Origin: Paenibacillus albiflavus
GTDB taxonomy: Bacteria; Bacillota; Bacilli; Paenibacillales; NBRC-103111
Direction of reading: 5' to 3'
Assembly: GCF_004344915.1 (NCBI RefSeq)
Contig: NZ_SKFG01000043.1
Coordinates: 1 to 38,851 of the forward strand
Length of the DNA stretch: 38,851 nucleotides
Under the pieces are notes generated by a model, which saw only the letters and a list, made by a program, of their open reading frames with translations, ran no database searches and had not been told where the DNA came from. The stretch's first letter is position 1, and each line of letters begins with the position of its first letter. Positions 7,866 to 17,117 of this stretch are shown one piece after another. The position numbers and the translations under genes were made by a program.

Positions 7866-8702
7866 ATGTATTTTTACCAAGATAAATTCATGCCCAAAGA
7901 GGACGTTCACATTTCGCCTGATGATCGTGGTTATTATTTTGGCGATGGAATTTATGAAGTCATCCGGATTTATAAGGGTCAATTATTTGAACGGCAGCGG
8001 CATTTAACGAGACTTGCACAAAGTGCTGCAGAAATCAGAATTAGCTTGCCTTATACGATTGAGCAAATCAATGCGATTCTAGACAAGCTTATAGCTGAAT
8101 CGAATATCCAATCAGGCAATCTTTATATGCAAATTACGAGAGGCGAAGGTCCTCGCTCACATGCTTTTATCCCGAATACGGAAGCTGTTATGCTTGCCTA
8201 TTGTACAGAAATGGTTCGCCCACTTGAACAATTGCAGAATGGAATCGCCGTTATCACAATTGACGATACACGCTGGCTCCATTGTAATGTCAAGGCGCTT
8301 AACTTAATTCCGAATGTGCTTGCCAAGCAATCGGCATTTGAACAAGGTGCCAAGGAAGCCATCTTGCATCGTGATGGTGTCATTACGGAAGCAAGCATTG
8401 CTAATTTCATGGTGATTAAGAATGGCATTTTATTCACGCATCCAGCTAACAACCTAATCCTACATGGAGTGACACGTGCGGTTGTGCTTGATTTAGCAGC
8501 TCAAGCGAACATTCCTTATGAGGAGAAAGCCATTCGATTGGAGGACTTGTCCGATATCGATGAAGCGTTCATCACCAGCACCAATGCAGAAATCACACCA
8601 GTCATCCAAATTGACGGCATACTTGTTGGTCAAGGTACGCCTGGACCTGTAACGCGCAAGCTGCAGCAATTATACGAGGAGTACGCACAATTAGATATAT
8701 AA
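7866..8702 (+). CDS. dat: D-amino-acid transaminase
   Basis: A PLP fold-type IV aminotransferase of 278 residues that makes D-glutamate and other D-amino acids, mostly for cell-wall synthesis. The start at 7866 is chosen because GGAGG lies just upstream; an ATG at 7848 precedes that site. Lys143 in NVKALNLIPN aligns with the PLP lysine (Lys145 of the Bacillus enzyme). Arg97 and His99 in GPRSHAF correspond to the carboxylate-binding pair that separates D-amino-acid from branched-chain transaminases, and TEASIANF holds the conserved Glu. It is a single gene with a hairpin right after the stop. Confidence 0.9.
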   Translation: MYFYQDKFMPKEDVHISPDDRGYYFGDGIYEVIRIYKGQLFERQRHLTRLAQSAAEIRISLPYTIEQINAILDKLIAESNIQSGNLYMQITRGEGPRSHAFIPNTEAVMLAYCTEMVRPLEQLQNGIAVITIDDTRWLHCNVKALNLIPNVLAKQSAFEQGAKEAILHRDGVITEASIANFMVIKNGILFTHPANNLILHGVTRAVVLDLAAQANIPYEEKAIRLEDLSDIDEAFITSTNAEITPVIQIDGILVGQGTPGPVTRKLQQLYEEYAQLDI

Positions 8703-8708
8703 CACAAA

Positions 8709-8745
8709 AATGGTGAATCAGAAGTATCCCTCTGATTCACCATTT
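8709..8745. terminator. Bidirectional terminator between dat and the aac gene
   Basis: The 13-bp stem ATGGTGAATCAGA / TCTGATTCACCAT (8710-8743) lies between two convergent genes. The minus-strand read has five T after the stem; the plus-strand tail (TTTATAAAA) is weaker. Confidence 0.8.
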
Positions 8746-8755
8746 ATAAAACCAA

Positions 8756-9583
8756 TTACCTATGACGCGTCATCCACCCAGCTCCAAAGTCCACTAGTTC
8801 TCGCTGTGGCATCAGGAGTGCTTGGGCAATGCCGACACGGCCTTCACGAACGAGACCAAGTTCACTTGTGAATTGTTCTCCAATTTGCTCAAAATCATCC
8901 GAATCAAGCGATAAATCGCGAAAATTCACCCATTTGCGAACTCCATCCTGCATGATTGGCGATCCAAATTCGGTCATTTCTTTATTCGCATAATCCGCTC
9001 GATATTCGGATAAATGCAAAGAGGTATTGCGTTCATGACCCACACCGACCAATAATACATATCCACCCAATTCGTATAATCTGGCCAGAGGAGATTCTTC
9101 GCCTAATCCAAGATCAAGGCTGTGATGATGGATTAGATTCTCGGCCTTCGGACCAAGCGCAGCAAATGAGAATTGAGGATGGCTGCTGCGAATGACGCCA
9201 GGCACGGTACGGAAGCAGTCAACAATCGCCCCCATATAGCAGGTTGGTGTCATATCCGGATCAAATGCTGGCATCTCATCCCGAATAATAGGCCACCAGC
9301 TTTCGGGTACAGGTGGATTCCTCCAGAGAGAAGGCTCAGATAAATCACTGCTATGCGTAGGAACCATAATCGTTCCCTTATCGCCTACACTTTCTAATAA
9401 TGCTTGCACAACCGCGATTGCTCCGCCACACACCCATCCAATCGAAGATAAGGAGGAATGGACAAGCAAGGTCATCCCTTCTTGTACCCCAAGCGCACGC
9501 AGCTCTTCTACCATGCTTGATTTGGTAACAGGATGCTCTCCAGTCTTCGCAATAAGGCTGGCCTCTTTCTCCCGATTAATCAT
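8756..9583 (-). CDS. AAC(3)-type aminoglycoside N-acetyltransferase family protein
   Basis: 275 residues from ATG 9583, chosen because AAGGGGAG lies 8-9 bases upstream; a start at 9610 precedes that site. The protein shows the family pattern MTLLVHSSLSSIGWVCGGA (about residues 37-55), MVPTHSSD, and SSHPQFSFAALGP with the conserved His. The family transfers acetyl from acetyl-CoA to the 3-amino group of aminoglycosides, but many chromosomal Bacillota members (B. subtilis YokD type) have no proven resistance role. It is downstream of lipM by 31 bp and probably co-transcribed. Confidence 0.82.
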   Translation of the reverse strand: MINREKEASLIAKTGEHPVTKSSMVEELRALGVQEGMTLLVHSSLSSIGWVCGGAIAVVQALLESVGDKGTIMVPTHSSDLSEPSLWRNPPVPESWWPIIRDEMPAFDPDMTPTCYMGAIVDCFRTVPGVIRSSHPQFSFAALGPKAENLIHHHSLDLGLGEESPLARLYELGGYVLLVGVGHERNTSLHLSEYRADYANKEMTEFGSPIMQDGVRKWVNFRDLSLDSDDFEQIGEQFTSELGLVREGRVGIAQALLMPQRELVDFGAGWMTRHR

Positions 9584-9614
9584 TCCACGCTCTCCCCTTA
9601 GCAACAGCATTTAC

Positions 9615-10457
9615 TTACCTTTTCAAGTTCCACTCATCTGTTGCATATTTATCTAACACATACTGGGCTGCAAGCTCCCGCTCCTTGTCACTTAAAGCAC
9701 CATCTACTAAATGAACGCCAAGACCTTCCGCAATCCCTGATTTAAAAGCCGTCTCCACTTCAGGTAGCGTTACTTCTTTCCTGCCAAGATCGCGCTGAAG
9801 ATCGTTAATCGCCACTGCTTTTTTCTTAAAGCTGTTCTTCATCCGCTCTGCTACTTTCTCACTAGAGAACTGCAAGCATCTAAATAACTGCTCCGTATCC
9901 ATATCCAGCAGGATTGATCCGTGCTGAAGTACGACACCTTTATGACGAACCTGCGCACTGCCCGCCACTTTGCGACCTTCGACAACTAGCTCATACCAGG
10001 ATGGGGAATCAAAGCATGCCGCCGATCCAAGCGTTGCGTATTGCTTCTGATCCTCTTCAGTTGCTAATTGCACCATTTGAGCATCAAGACCTAACTTTCT
10101 GAATCCAAGCAATAGTCCTTCACTTAGCACGCGATACGCCTCCGTCACACTTGCTGGAATGCCGGGGTAATCCTCACGCACAATCATGCTGTATGTTAAC
10201 TCCTTATCATGAAGCACCGCTCTGCCACCTGTTGGACGACGAACGAACCCAAGACCTTCTGCTGCTACCTTGTCCATATCAATTTCCTGTATAGCCTTCT
10301 GAAAATATCCAATCGACAGCGTTGGCGGGTTCCAACCATAGAATCGAACCGTTGGCGCAGATCTGCCTTCACTAACCTCTGTTAGAATTGCTTCATCAAT
10401 TGCCATATTCTCAGCTGGCGAACAATTGCCAGTATGAATAAATCTCCACTCTTTCAT
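9615..10457 (-). CDS. lipM: Octanoyl-[acyl carrier protein]:protein N-octanoyltransferase
   Basis: 280 residues. It moves octanoate from acyl carrier protein to the lipoyl domain of GcvH, the first step of lipoate assembly in Bacillota. Landmarks are RFYGWNPPTLSIGYFQ (38-53), the RRPTGGRAVLHD loop (73-84), the catalytic cysteine Cys148 in AACFDSPSWYELVVEGRK, and Lys163 in GRKVAGSAQ. Length and cysteine position fit LipM (Cys150 in B. subtilis) rather than LipL. AAAGGAAG precedes the ATG. In B. subtilis lipM (yqhM) lies in the same neighbourhood as yqhH/yqhG, which supports the call. Confidence 0.92.
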   Translation of the reverse strand: MKEWRFIHTGNCSPAENMAIDEAILTEVSEGRSAPTVRFYGWNPPTLSIGYFQKAIQEIDMDKVAAEGLGFVRRPTGGRAVLHDKELTYSMIVREDYPGIPASVTEAYRVLSEGLLLGFRKLGLDAQMVQLATEEDQKQYATLGSAACFDSPSWYELVVEGRKVAGSAQVRHKGVVLQHGSILLDMDTEQLFRCLQFSSEKVAERMKNSFKKKAVAINDLQRDLGRKEVTLPEVETAFKSGIAEGLGVHLVDGALSDKERELAAQYVLDKYATDEWNLKR

Positions 10458-10627
10458 CTGTAAACTTCCTTTCTAGTAGATGAGCTTAAAGATCGTATAC
10501 TACCATCTGATTGTATCATTCATGCGTCCTGCACACCAGAATGGAGGCATGAAACCATTATTAAAAATGCATCGTTTAGCGCATACTACTTGCAGACTCA
10601 TGAATAAATCAGCATGGAGGACAGCAG

Positions 10628-12412
10628 ATGAATCCAACAGTCCCGCATGAACTTATCCATCTAATCAATGAAAATCTTAATTTGCATTTGCATCGGGAAT
10701 GGATCGATGAGCTTACAGATCGCAGCATGAAAGGCGGACCTTGGGATGACTTTACCATGTTCCAACTTGCATATGAGGCTGAACAGGCTAACATTATTGA
10801 TTCATTTGATGATCTGCTATGCCTGCGTCATATAGGAGATTTCAAGCCGATGCCGCATCAAATTGACACCGCCAAGAAAGCACTTCACGGTATGCGCGGC
10901 CGCGCAATTCTTGCGGATGAGGTCGGTCTAGGAAAAACAATTGAAGCAGGGCTTGTGCTCAAGGAATATATGATCCGCGGTCTAGTTCGCAAAGCCCTTA
11001 TCTTAGTTCCCGCATCACTTGTCCTGCAATGGGTGCGAGAATTGAATCAAAAATTCGGCATTAGCGCCACCGCTCAGAAGAAAGAATACATGTGGACCTC
11101 CTGCGACGTGATCGTGGCATCCATGGACACAGCCAAGCGGGAACCTCATCGTGCCATCGTCCTTGGCATGGATTACGACATGGTGATTATTGACGAAGCA
11201 CACAAGCTGAAGAATAAGAAAACAACGAACTATCAATTCGTCTGCGAGCTTCGCAAAAAATATTGTCTTCTGCTAACCGCAACGCCGATACAGAATGATC
11301 TGCAAGAATTGTATAATCTCATAACCGTACTGAAACCAGGGCAGCTCGGGGTTCAGTCTACTTTTCAAGAGAACTATATTGTGGATAAAAGAACAGCAAA
11401 GAACGAGGGCATTCTTCAGCATGAGTTATCAAAAGTCATGATTCGCAACCGCCGCAGTGATGGCAATCTGGAGTTAACCAAACGACAGGTTCGCAACTAC
11501 CACCTCACGCTATCGCCAGATGAGCAGGCGTTATATGATGGCGTTTCGGACTATGTAAGAGGTCGATATGAAGAAAGCAAAGCGGATTTCACCTCTGTCT
11601 TATCGCTTGTTACGTTGCAGCGGGAAGTGTGTTCCTCTCGAGATGCGGTGTTTCATACACTTGTTAACCTGTCCAAAAAAATACCGCCAGAATCTCCGCA
11701 AACCGCTCGAATCTGGGCGCTTGTCGAATTGATCCGCAGCATTAAATCGAATACGAAAGCTGACAAGGTGTTAGAGATCATCAGCGGGATTGAGGATAAG
11801 GTCATCATTTTCACCGAGTATCGAGCTTCACAGGAGTATTTGATGAATTTCTTGAAGCAGCATAACATTAGTAGCGTACCTTATCGCGGTGGGATGAATC
11901 GAGGTAAGAAAGACTGGATGATGGATCTATTCAAGAGCCGCGCCAAGGTGCTAATTGCTACGGAAGCTGGCTGCGAGGGGATTAACCTGCAGTTCTGCCA
12001 TCATATGATCAACTTTGATCTTCCATGGAATCCAATGCGCGTGGAACAGCGAATTGGTCGTGTTCATCGGCTAGGTCAGCAATACGATGTGAATATTTAT
12101 AATCTATCGACGAAGGGAACAATTGAAGAGCATATTCTCAATCTGCTGCATGAAAAAATCAATATGTTCGAATCCGTCATCGGAGAGCTAGATACCATCG
12201 TTGAGCGATTAGAGAAAAAATCGTCGCTCGAAGCCTCCCTATTCCGAATAGCAATGGAAGCACGATCAAGCGACGAATTTAGTCGTAGTTTAGATCAGAT
12301 TGGAGAAAAGTTCCAGTCCATGCACAGCCAAGTGGAAGAAAAAGCACAAGCTGGCTCAGCATTTCGGAACATTCTGTCCGCCGCAGGCGAAAGTGTTGAG
12401 ATGCGCCCCTAG
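10628..12412 (+). CDS. yqhH: SNF2-family helicase-like ATPase (YqhH-like)
   Basis: 594 residues. A two-lobed SNF2/RapA-type motor: Walker A DEVGLGKT (97-104), motif II DEAH (about 189-192), motif III LTATP, and the C-terminal lobe with EAGCEGINLQFC and RIGRVHRLGQ (motif VI). Members remodel nucleoprotein or RNA polymerase complexes using ATP; YqhH's own role is not known. It diverges from lipM. In B. subtilis yqhH is followed directly by yqhG; here a three-gene minus-strand operon separates them. GGAGG lies upstream of the ATG. Confidence 0.88.
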   Translation: MNPTVPHELIHLINENLNLHLHREWIDELTDRSMKGGPWDDFTMFQLAYEAEQANIIDSFDDLLCLRHIGDFKPMPHQIDTAKKALHGMRGRAILADEVGLGKTIEAGLVLKEYMIRGLVRKALILVPASLVLQWVRELNQKFGISATAQKKEYMWTSCDVIVASMDTAKREPHRAIVLGMDYDMVIIDEAHKLKNKKTTNYQFVCELRKKYCLLLTATPIQNDLQELYNLITVLKPGQLGVQSTFQENYIVDKRTAKNEGILQHELSKVMIRNRRSDGNLELTKRQVRNYHLTLSPDEQALYDGVSDYVRGRYEESKADFTSVLSLVTLQREVCSSRDAVFHTLVNLSKKIPPESPQTARIWALVELIRSIKSNTKADKVLEIISGIEDKVIIFTEYRASQEYLMNFLKQHNISSVPYRGGMNRGKKDWMMDLFKSRAKVLIATEAGCEGINLQFCHHMINFDLPWNPMRVEQRIGRVHRLGQQYDVNIYNLSTKGTIEEHILNLLHEKINMFESVIGELDTIVERLEKKSSLEASLFRIAMEARSSDEFSRSLDQIGEKFQSMHSQVEEKAQAGSAFRNILSAAGESVEMRP

Positions 12413-12421
12413 CCCTGACAT

Positions 12422-12781
12422 TCAATTCTCTAATTCGATGAATTCAATCCATTCCCCATCTGGCCCTTGAACGAATAGATTACGCCAGCCATTCTCAAGG
12501 GTCTGTGGTCCTTCCAGAATTTTGATATCCTTGCGGACTAGCTGTTCCATTATTTGAAATAGGCTATCCACCTCAAAGGCAAGATGAATATGGGAGTTTG
12601 CTCGAATATGCCCTTCTTTCGTTACAATCAGTTCAAGACGGGTGCTGCCTAATTGGAGAAAAACAAGCTCCTCGCCCATCAGCTCCATTCGTTCGACCAG
12701 ATCAAAACCGATAATATCTTGATAAAACGCAAGCGATCGCGCTAAATCACTGGAATCGATTCCGATATGATGCATTCGCAT
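12422..12781 (-). CDS. VOC-family (glyoxalase/bleomycin resistance-like) protein
   Basis: About 119 residues from ATG 12781; a GTG at 12793 is also possible. It has the double beta-alpha-beta-beta-beta fold of vicinal oxygen chelate proteins: MHHIGIDSSDLARSLAFYQD at the N-terminus (His in the usual metal position), LELI mid-way, HIHLAFEV (second His) and WIEFIELE at the end (Glu). This is compatible with a lactoylglutathione-lyase-like or methylmalonyl-CoA-epimerase-like metal site. It is the last gene of the SDR / QueA-like / VOC operon, starting within 20 bases of the preceding stop. No substrate can be assigned. Confidence 0.78.
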   Translation of the reverse strand: MRMHHIGIDSSDLARSLAFYQDIIGFDLVERMELMGEELVFLQLGSTRLELIVTKEGHIRANSHIHLAFEVDSLFQIMEQLVRKDIKILEGPQTLENGWRNLFVQGPDGEWIEFIELEN

Positions 12782-12797
12782 GATGCTTCTCACATCC

Positions 12798-13835
12798 TTA
12801 TATAATCAGGTTCATATCGCCGAATTCATGCCATAAGTAACCTTCACGAATAGCTTCCTCATAAGCATTTCGGAGCAATGTCGGGCTAATGAAAGAGGAT
12901 AGCAGATCCAGATGACTTGCCTCTGGTTCATGCAGCCCCGTGATCAAACCGTCCACGATCTTCAGCGGGAACGTTTCGTCTATTTGCAGATTCGTCCACC
13001 CTGTCTGTCCTGTCAAACCGCTATTCAGGCCTGCAGCGCTCTCAAGCGCACGCACGACGGTAGTACCAACTGCAATAATTTTGCCTCCTGCCCGTTTCGT
13101 CTCAGCGACAGCTTCAGCAGTCTCCTCAGGAATGATGAACTCTTCATAATGATCTCTTGGCTCCAAATGCCACTTATCATCCAGTAGATAAGATAAACCC
13201 GTATGCAATTGCAAATACGCAATTCGGACACCTTGGCTGCGCAGCTTGAACAATAGCTCCCAACTAAATGCCCTCCCTGCCGATGGCATCTCCACTGACC
13301 CCGGGGTTGTCGCGAACACCGTCTGATAATAATCAAGATCCCACATCTGCTTAATGTACTCGTACCGAATCGGTTCTCCAAGCGCATAGATATGATCGTA
13401 CAGCTTCACACCCGACTTGGAAAAAGCAAGCGTAACAAAAGGCGGCTTAGATGTGCTGATAACCGTTGCTCGAAGCTCGGATGAGAATAGCAGCTGATCT
13501 CCACACGATAAGCCTTCAGCAACTGGAAGTGCTTCCCAATTAGAATTACTAAGACGACGAGCCAGCCTAATCTCGATATCCTGCGCGCGAACAATTCGCT
13601 TCTGTCTCCACTCAGCCCTTAATACGGCAGGTACGGTTCGACTGGAATTCAAAATTAATAAGTCCCCTGAATTTATATAACGAGGCAGGTTATAAAAAGA
13701 TGTATGCGTACTGCTTCCTGACGCTCGGTCAAGAACCATCATTCGAACATAATCGCGTCTAATTCCTCTTCGCTCAGGAGGCATATCCGCGTTAAGCGAG
13801 GCTGGCAGCTCAAATTTGAATGCTTCCGTCTGCAT
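12798..13835 (-). CDS. QueA-like S-adenosylmethionine:tRNA ribosyltransferase-isomerase paralogue
   Basis: 345 residues from ATG 13835, chosen because GGGGAGG lies just upstream; this start overlaps the SDR gene by 26 bp. The fold-level signature of QueA is clear: FELP near the N-terminus, LPRYINSGDLLILNSSRTVPA, YYQTVFATTPGSVEMPSAG and IAVGTTVVRALES. Canonical QueA moves ribosyl from SAM to preQ1-tRNA to make epoxyqueuosine. Here the usual GLHF and HVGLGTF motifs read GRAF and HTGLSYL, and the gene sits between an SDR and a VOC gene rather than with tgt or ruvB. I infer a diverged paralogue that may act on a different substrate. Confidence 0.75.
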   Translation of the reverse strand: MQTEAFKFELPASLNADMPPERRGIRRDYVRMMVLDRASGSSTHTSFYNLPRYINSGDLLILNSSRTVPAVLRAEWRQKRIVRAQDIEIRLARRLSNSNWEALPVAEGLSCGDQLLFSSELRATVISTSKPPFVTLAFSKSGVKLYDHIYALGEPIRYEYIKQMWDLDYYQTVFATTPGSVEMPSAGRAFSWELLFKLRSQGVRIAYLQLHTGLSYLLDDKWHLEPRDHYEEFIIPEETAEAVAETKRAGGKIIAVGTTVVRALESAAGLNSGLTGQTGWTNLQIDETFPLKIVDGLITGLHEPEASHLDLLSSFISPTLLRNAYEEAIREGYLWHEFGDMNLII

Positions 13836-14571
13836 AGCTAGTTCCTCCCCAGACAGCAAACTCTTCAGCAGACAAACGTTGTCCGTGAATATTTGCAGCA
13901 GCATCCGATGCCAAATACACAATTACCTCCGCAACGACACTCGGGTCAGCAAGCTCGTAATCACAATCAGGAACAGCAAACGTATGCATGGCTGTATCCA
14001 TTTCACCAGGATCGATCATATTGACGCGAACACCTGTATCCTGCACTTCATCAGCCCAAGTCTCTGTCAGCCCCTCCAAGGCAAACTTGGATACGCCATA
14101 AGCGCCCCAACCTGCATACCCGACATTACCTGCACTGGACGTAATATTGATGACGGAACCGCTGCTTCGCTGCAGCATGCCTGGAAGCACTCTCCGCGTA
14201 ACAAGAAATGGACCGATGGTATTTACATGCAGCACCTCTGCAAAATCTTCCTCTGGATAATCAAGCAAATAAGGCATCGGACTTGGCCCTAATATCGAAG
14301 CATTATTAATCAATACATCAATTCTGCCGTAGTGCGCTTCTGTCGAAGCGACGAATCGTTCCACATCGCGAGCTACCGACATATCGCCAACAACCGCCAA
14401 TACATCCGCTCCAATCAAGTCGATTTCAGCTTGCACAGCATCTAGCGCTTCTTTCCCTCTTGCTGAAATTGCCAGTCTTGCTCCTTCCCTTGCGCATGCA
14501 AGCGCTAAAGCTCTGCCCAATCCTTTGGACGCACCCGTTATAACAACTACCTTTGATTGCAATTTTCCCAT
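13810..14571 (-). CDS. Short-chain dehydrogenase/reductase
   Basis: 253 residues, a classical SDR. The cofactor loop TGASKGLG lies at 12-19, NNASILG follows strand 4, and the catalytic Ser-Tyr-Lys set is ITSSAG, then YGVSK at about 157-161. The acidic residue after strand 2 is absent (SARGKEAL), which leans to NADP(H). It heads the minus-strand operon with the QueA-like and VOC genes, the first two overlapping. Substrate unknown. Upstream (14600-14650) is an AT-rich stretch with an imperfect inverted repeat ACTTTAatgttTATAAAGT. Confidence 0.85.
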   Translation of the reverse strand: MGKLQSKVVVITGASKGLGRALALACAREGARLAISARGKEALDAVQAEIDLIGADVLAVVGDMSVARDVERFVASTEAHYGRIDVLINNASILGPSPMPYLLDYPEEDFAEVLHVNTIGPFLVTRRVLPGMLQRSSGSVINITSSAGNVGYAGWGAYGVSKFALEGLTETWADEVQDTGVRVNMIDPGEMDTAMHTFAVPDCDYELADPSVVAEVIVYLASDAAANIHGQRLSAEEFAVWGGTSYADGSIQI

Positions 14572-14842
14572 TGATTACACGCTCCTTAGAAAAGATTTTG
14601 TCGTTTTTAAATATTTTATACTTTTTAAACTTTAATGTTTATAAAGTTATAATAGTCGCAATCTTTGGAAATGTAAATAAGATATAAAAAATTTTTGGAG
14701 TCATTATTATATTTCAGCGCTTAGCTAAGGAACGGTACAGCAGAAGAAGTCGAGTCGTTCTAAAATTTGCCCTTTCGGACAATACTACAAATAACTATTT
14801 ATGCGCACTCATAGACGCTAACATCGAAACGAGGTTATCCAC

Positions 14843-15841
14843 ATGATAGAGACACCACTAGATGCCAAGGCCATCGAACAATATGTCATGCGTTATCTGC
14901 AAACGCTTGGCTGCGACATTCTGGAGAAAACACCTCACAGCATCACCGTGAAGCTATCGCCAGAAGCCGATAAAGAGCTTACCAATCGCCCGTATTACTG
15001 GAGCTTTGTCGAGCGTACCGATGCTCCGCCTGAGACGATGACGTTCAAGTTCGTGTTCGATCCGGCGGCTGCGCAAGCCGCGATCGAAATGAAAAGCGCC
15101 TCCGCTGCGCAGGAGGCGAACACTAGCGGCACGGGCGGCGCCGGAACGGCCGAGAGCATTCTAGGCCGCTACCTCGGCTTCGTGCCGACGCAAGTCGTGA
15201 GCCGCATACCGGAGGATGCGCTCACGTTTGGTTCGCACAGACTGGAACAGATCTTCCAGTCTGCGCGTGCAAGAGGCCGCTTCGCGCGCCTCTTTGAAGA
15301 AGCCACCACGCCGACTCCGTATCGGCGCGGTGGTTTGACGCGAGACGCCTACGATTCGTGGCTCTGCGTCAACTACAAAGTCGAGCTCGAATGCGACATG
15401 AAGCGAAGCGAGCTGCACTCGCTTGGCTTCAACCTCACAACAGGCGAGATCCGCGAGAACTTCTACGAGTCCCTTCTCGCGCGTAAACTCACCCCGCGCA
15501 TACCCGCGGGTGTTACCTTGCCTCATGACCGTTTCACACTCGCCAAAGGCGCATCCTTACTCGAAGCTCATATCGAGAACAAGCTTCGCCGCTATGACCA
15601 CACGTGGGCAGACAGCGCAAATAAGCGTTTAGCCGATGAGCTATCACGCATTCAGACTTATTACGACGGGCTAATTGACAATACCGATGAGCTCGAAGCC
15701 AAAGAAGCGATCGAGCTTCAATACCGCAATCGTATGGAGGAAATTGACTGGCAATATCGCCCTCGAATTCAGCTATTCGCCATCAACTGCGGTTTATTTC
15801 ACCTGCATATTGAAGAGCATCCACCATCACTGCTCAAGTGA
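14843..15841 (+). CDS. yqhG: YqhG-family protein
   Basis: 332 residues. The N-terminal part (YLQTLGCDILEKTPHSITV, then LTNRPYYWSF) matches the B. subtilis YqhG family, which has no known biochemical role. It is longer than the usual 260 or so residues because of an inserted low-complexity piece (about 75-105: Ala, Ser, Gly and Thr rich, e.g. ANTSGTGGAGTAES). The middle of the gene (about 15050-15520) is markedly richer in GC than its ends and neighbours. The C-terminus is helical and charged. It normally partners yqhH, here 2.4 kb upstream. Confidence 0.78.
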   Translation: MIETPLDAKAIEQYVMRYLQTLGCDILEKTPHSITVKLSPEADKELTNRPYYWSFVERTDAPPETMTFKFVFDPAAAQAAIEMKSASAAQEANTSGTGGAGTAESILGRYLGFVPTQVVSRIPEDALTFGSHRLEQIFQSARARGRFARLFEEATTPTPYRRGGLTRDAYDSWLCVNYKVELECDMKRSELHSLGFNLTTGEIRENFYESLLARKLTPRIPAGVTLPHDRFTLAKGASLLEAHIENKLRRYDHTWADSANKRLADELSRIQTYYDGLIDNTDELEAKEAIELQYRNRMEEIDWQYRPRIQLFAINCGLFHLHIEEHPPSLLK

Positions 15842-15989
15842 CGAAAGACGCTAAAACTTCTCAATAATTCAGATACAGATTGTAACATTCTTTTTAGGAC
15901 AACCCTTATACAATGAAAACTACCATAGCAATCCAATCTTTGAAATTTGTTTCATAGCAAGACAATTTCACAATAAGTAGGTGACTCAT

Positions 15990-16937
15990 ATGTTCACAGC
16001 ATTTTGGCGGAATAGTGTTATTGCACTTGCAGCAATACTATCGTTAGTCAGCACACCACATAACGTGGCAGATGCAACCGTGATCAGTCAAACGAAGACA
16101 GATATTGCCCAAGTAAACCTTAATACGGCTCCAGACGTGTCACTGGATGATAGAATCAAATCATGGATTGATACTTTGTCGAAGCAGCCCGGATGGGAGA
16201 ATTGGAAAAATGCCAAATGGACTTCCAATCCATTAGGTCCTGGCATGCATGGATGGATTGTAGAGCTTAGCGATAATTCGCAAGCGATTGGCTATTTGGT
16301 TGTGCTGGCAACAGAAGACGGAGACTACATTTTATCGGAGTATGGTAAAGGAGGTTCTCCTCTTTTTAACAAACAAACTTTAGCTGAGGCACTTGTGAAC
16401 CAAGGAATGGTAAATGAGGATATCGGAAATGTTGTTGTGCAAATAGATGAGGTTCATCCTATAGATCCAAATGCGAATATTTATGTTCAGCGATTTTATC
16501 GAAATGCCCTTGAGGCTTTTTGGCGGGTTGAGATGGAGGATCGTATTGCCTACTTAGATGCGAATACAGGTGAAAAACTGCCACTTGATCAGCTGCCTAA
16601 TTTGGAAATGAATTCAGTTACCCAAGCTCCTTACAAGCTATCTGGATCACCTAATACCTTGATGCTTCCAGCTTTTGATCCTTATGAACAATTAACCTGG
16701 GTAACTGCAGAACCTCTACCCATTAAACAACTAGCTGATTTACAGACAGCTTTAAAAGCAAATCCTCGGCTTACCTATGTCAGCAATTTATACGAGGATG
16801 CCCATCATGTTCCTGTTGCCGTGCTTGGGTACGCAAAATGGCAGGACAACAACGGAACTTATCTTATCATTGAGCAAAATGGCGAACGTTACATTCCTTT
16901 ATCCACTGCACTTTTACTCGGATTTTTCTATAGCTAA
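15990..16937 (+). CDS. Exported protein of unknown function
   Basis: 315 residues from ATG 15990, with AGGTG five bases upstream; a GTG at 15981 is inside that site. It has a clear signal peptide (hydrophobic IALAAILSLVS about residues 10-22, probable cleavage near ADA), and the mature part is soluble. Two copies of a beta-strand-rich pattern can be made out (SQAIGYLVVLATEDGDYILSEYG and VPVAVLGYAKWQDNNGTYL), suggesting two related lobes. I do not recognise a named family. It ends exactly where the convergent yqzE begins. Confidence 0.7.
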   Translation: MFTAFWRNSVIALAAILSLVSTPHNVADATVISQTKTDIAQVNLNTAPDVSLDDRIKSWIDTLSKQPGWENWKNAKWTSNPLGPGMHGWIVELSDNSQAIGYLVVLATEDGDYILSEYGKGGSPLFNKQTLAEALVNQGMVNEDIGNVVVQIDEVHPIDPNANIYVQRFYRNALEAFWRVEMEDRIAYLDANTGEKLPLDQLPNLEMNSVTQAPYKLSGSPNTLMLPAFDPYEQLTWVTAEPLPIKQLADLQTALKANPRLTYVSNLYEDAHHVPVAVLGYAKWQDNNGTYLIIEQNGERYIPLSTALLLGFFYS

Positions 16938-17117
16938 TTATTTCTTAGGTCGAAGCCAAATCCCCAGCACCATCGGCAGCATTCCGAACCAACGAGTCGA
17001 CCAAGACTCGTTTTTTACTTTGGGGGTCTTTTGACTCTCTCGTTCTTCCTTCGGTGTCTTAATGTAGGTCGCAACTTCTTTGCTAATGTACTTCACAAGG
17101 TCATCACTTTTGCCCAT
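16938..17117 (-). CDS. yqzE: YqzE-family small protein
   Basis: 59 residues from ATG 17117, with AAGGAAGGTG six bases upstream; a GTG at 17126 lies in the ribosome site. The pattern DDLVKYISKEVATYIKTPKEER followed by RWFGMLPMVLGIWLR matches B. subtilis YqzE (DYVKYL..., TPKEERR, HWFGMIP), a small protein with one C-terminal hydrophobic helix. In B. subtilis yqzE lies in the comG-yqh neighbourhood, which agrees with yqhH/yqhG nearby. Function unknown. Its stop codon abuts that of the convergent exported-protein gene. Confidence 0.82.
   Translation of the reverse strand: MGKSDDLVKYISKEVATYIKTPKEERESQKTPKVKNESWSTRWFGMLPMVLGIWLRPKK

Noticed and set aside
8756-9583. Calling the AAC(3)-like gene an acquired aminoglycoside resistance gene.
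   Set aside because: It sits in a conserved chromosomal block with lipM, without mobile-element signs, and many chromosomal family members confer no resistance.
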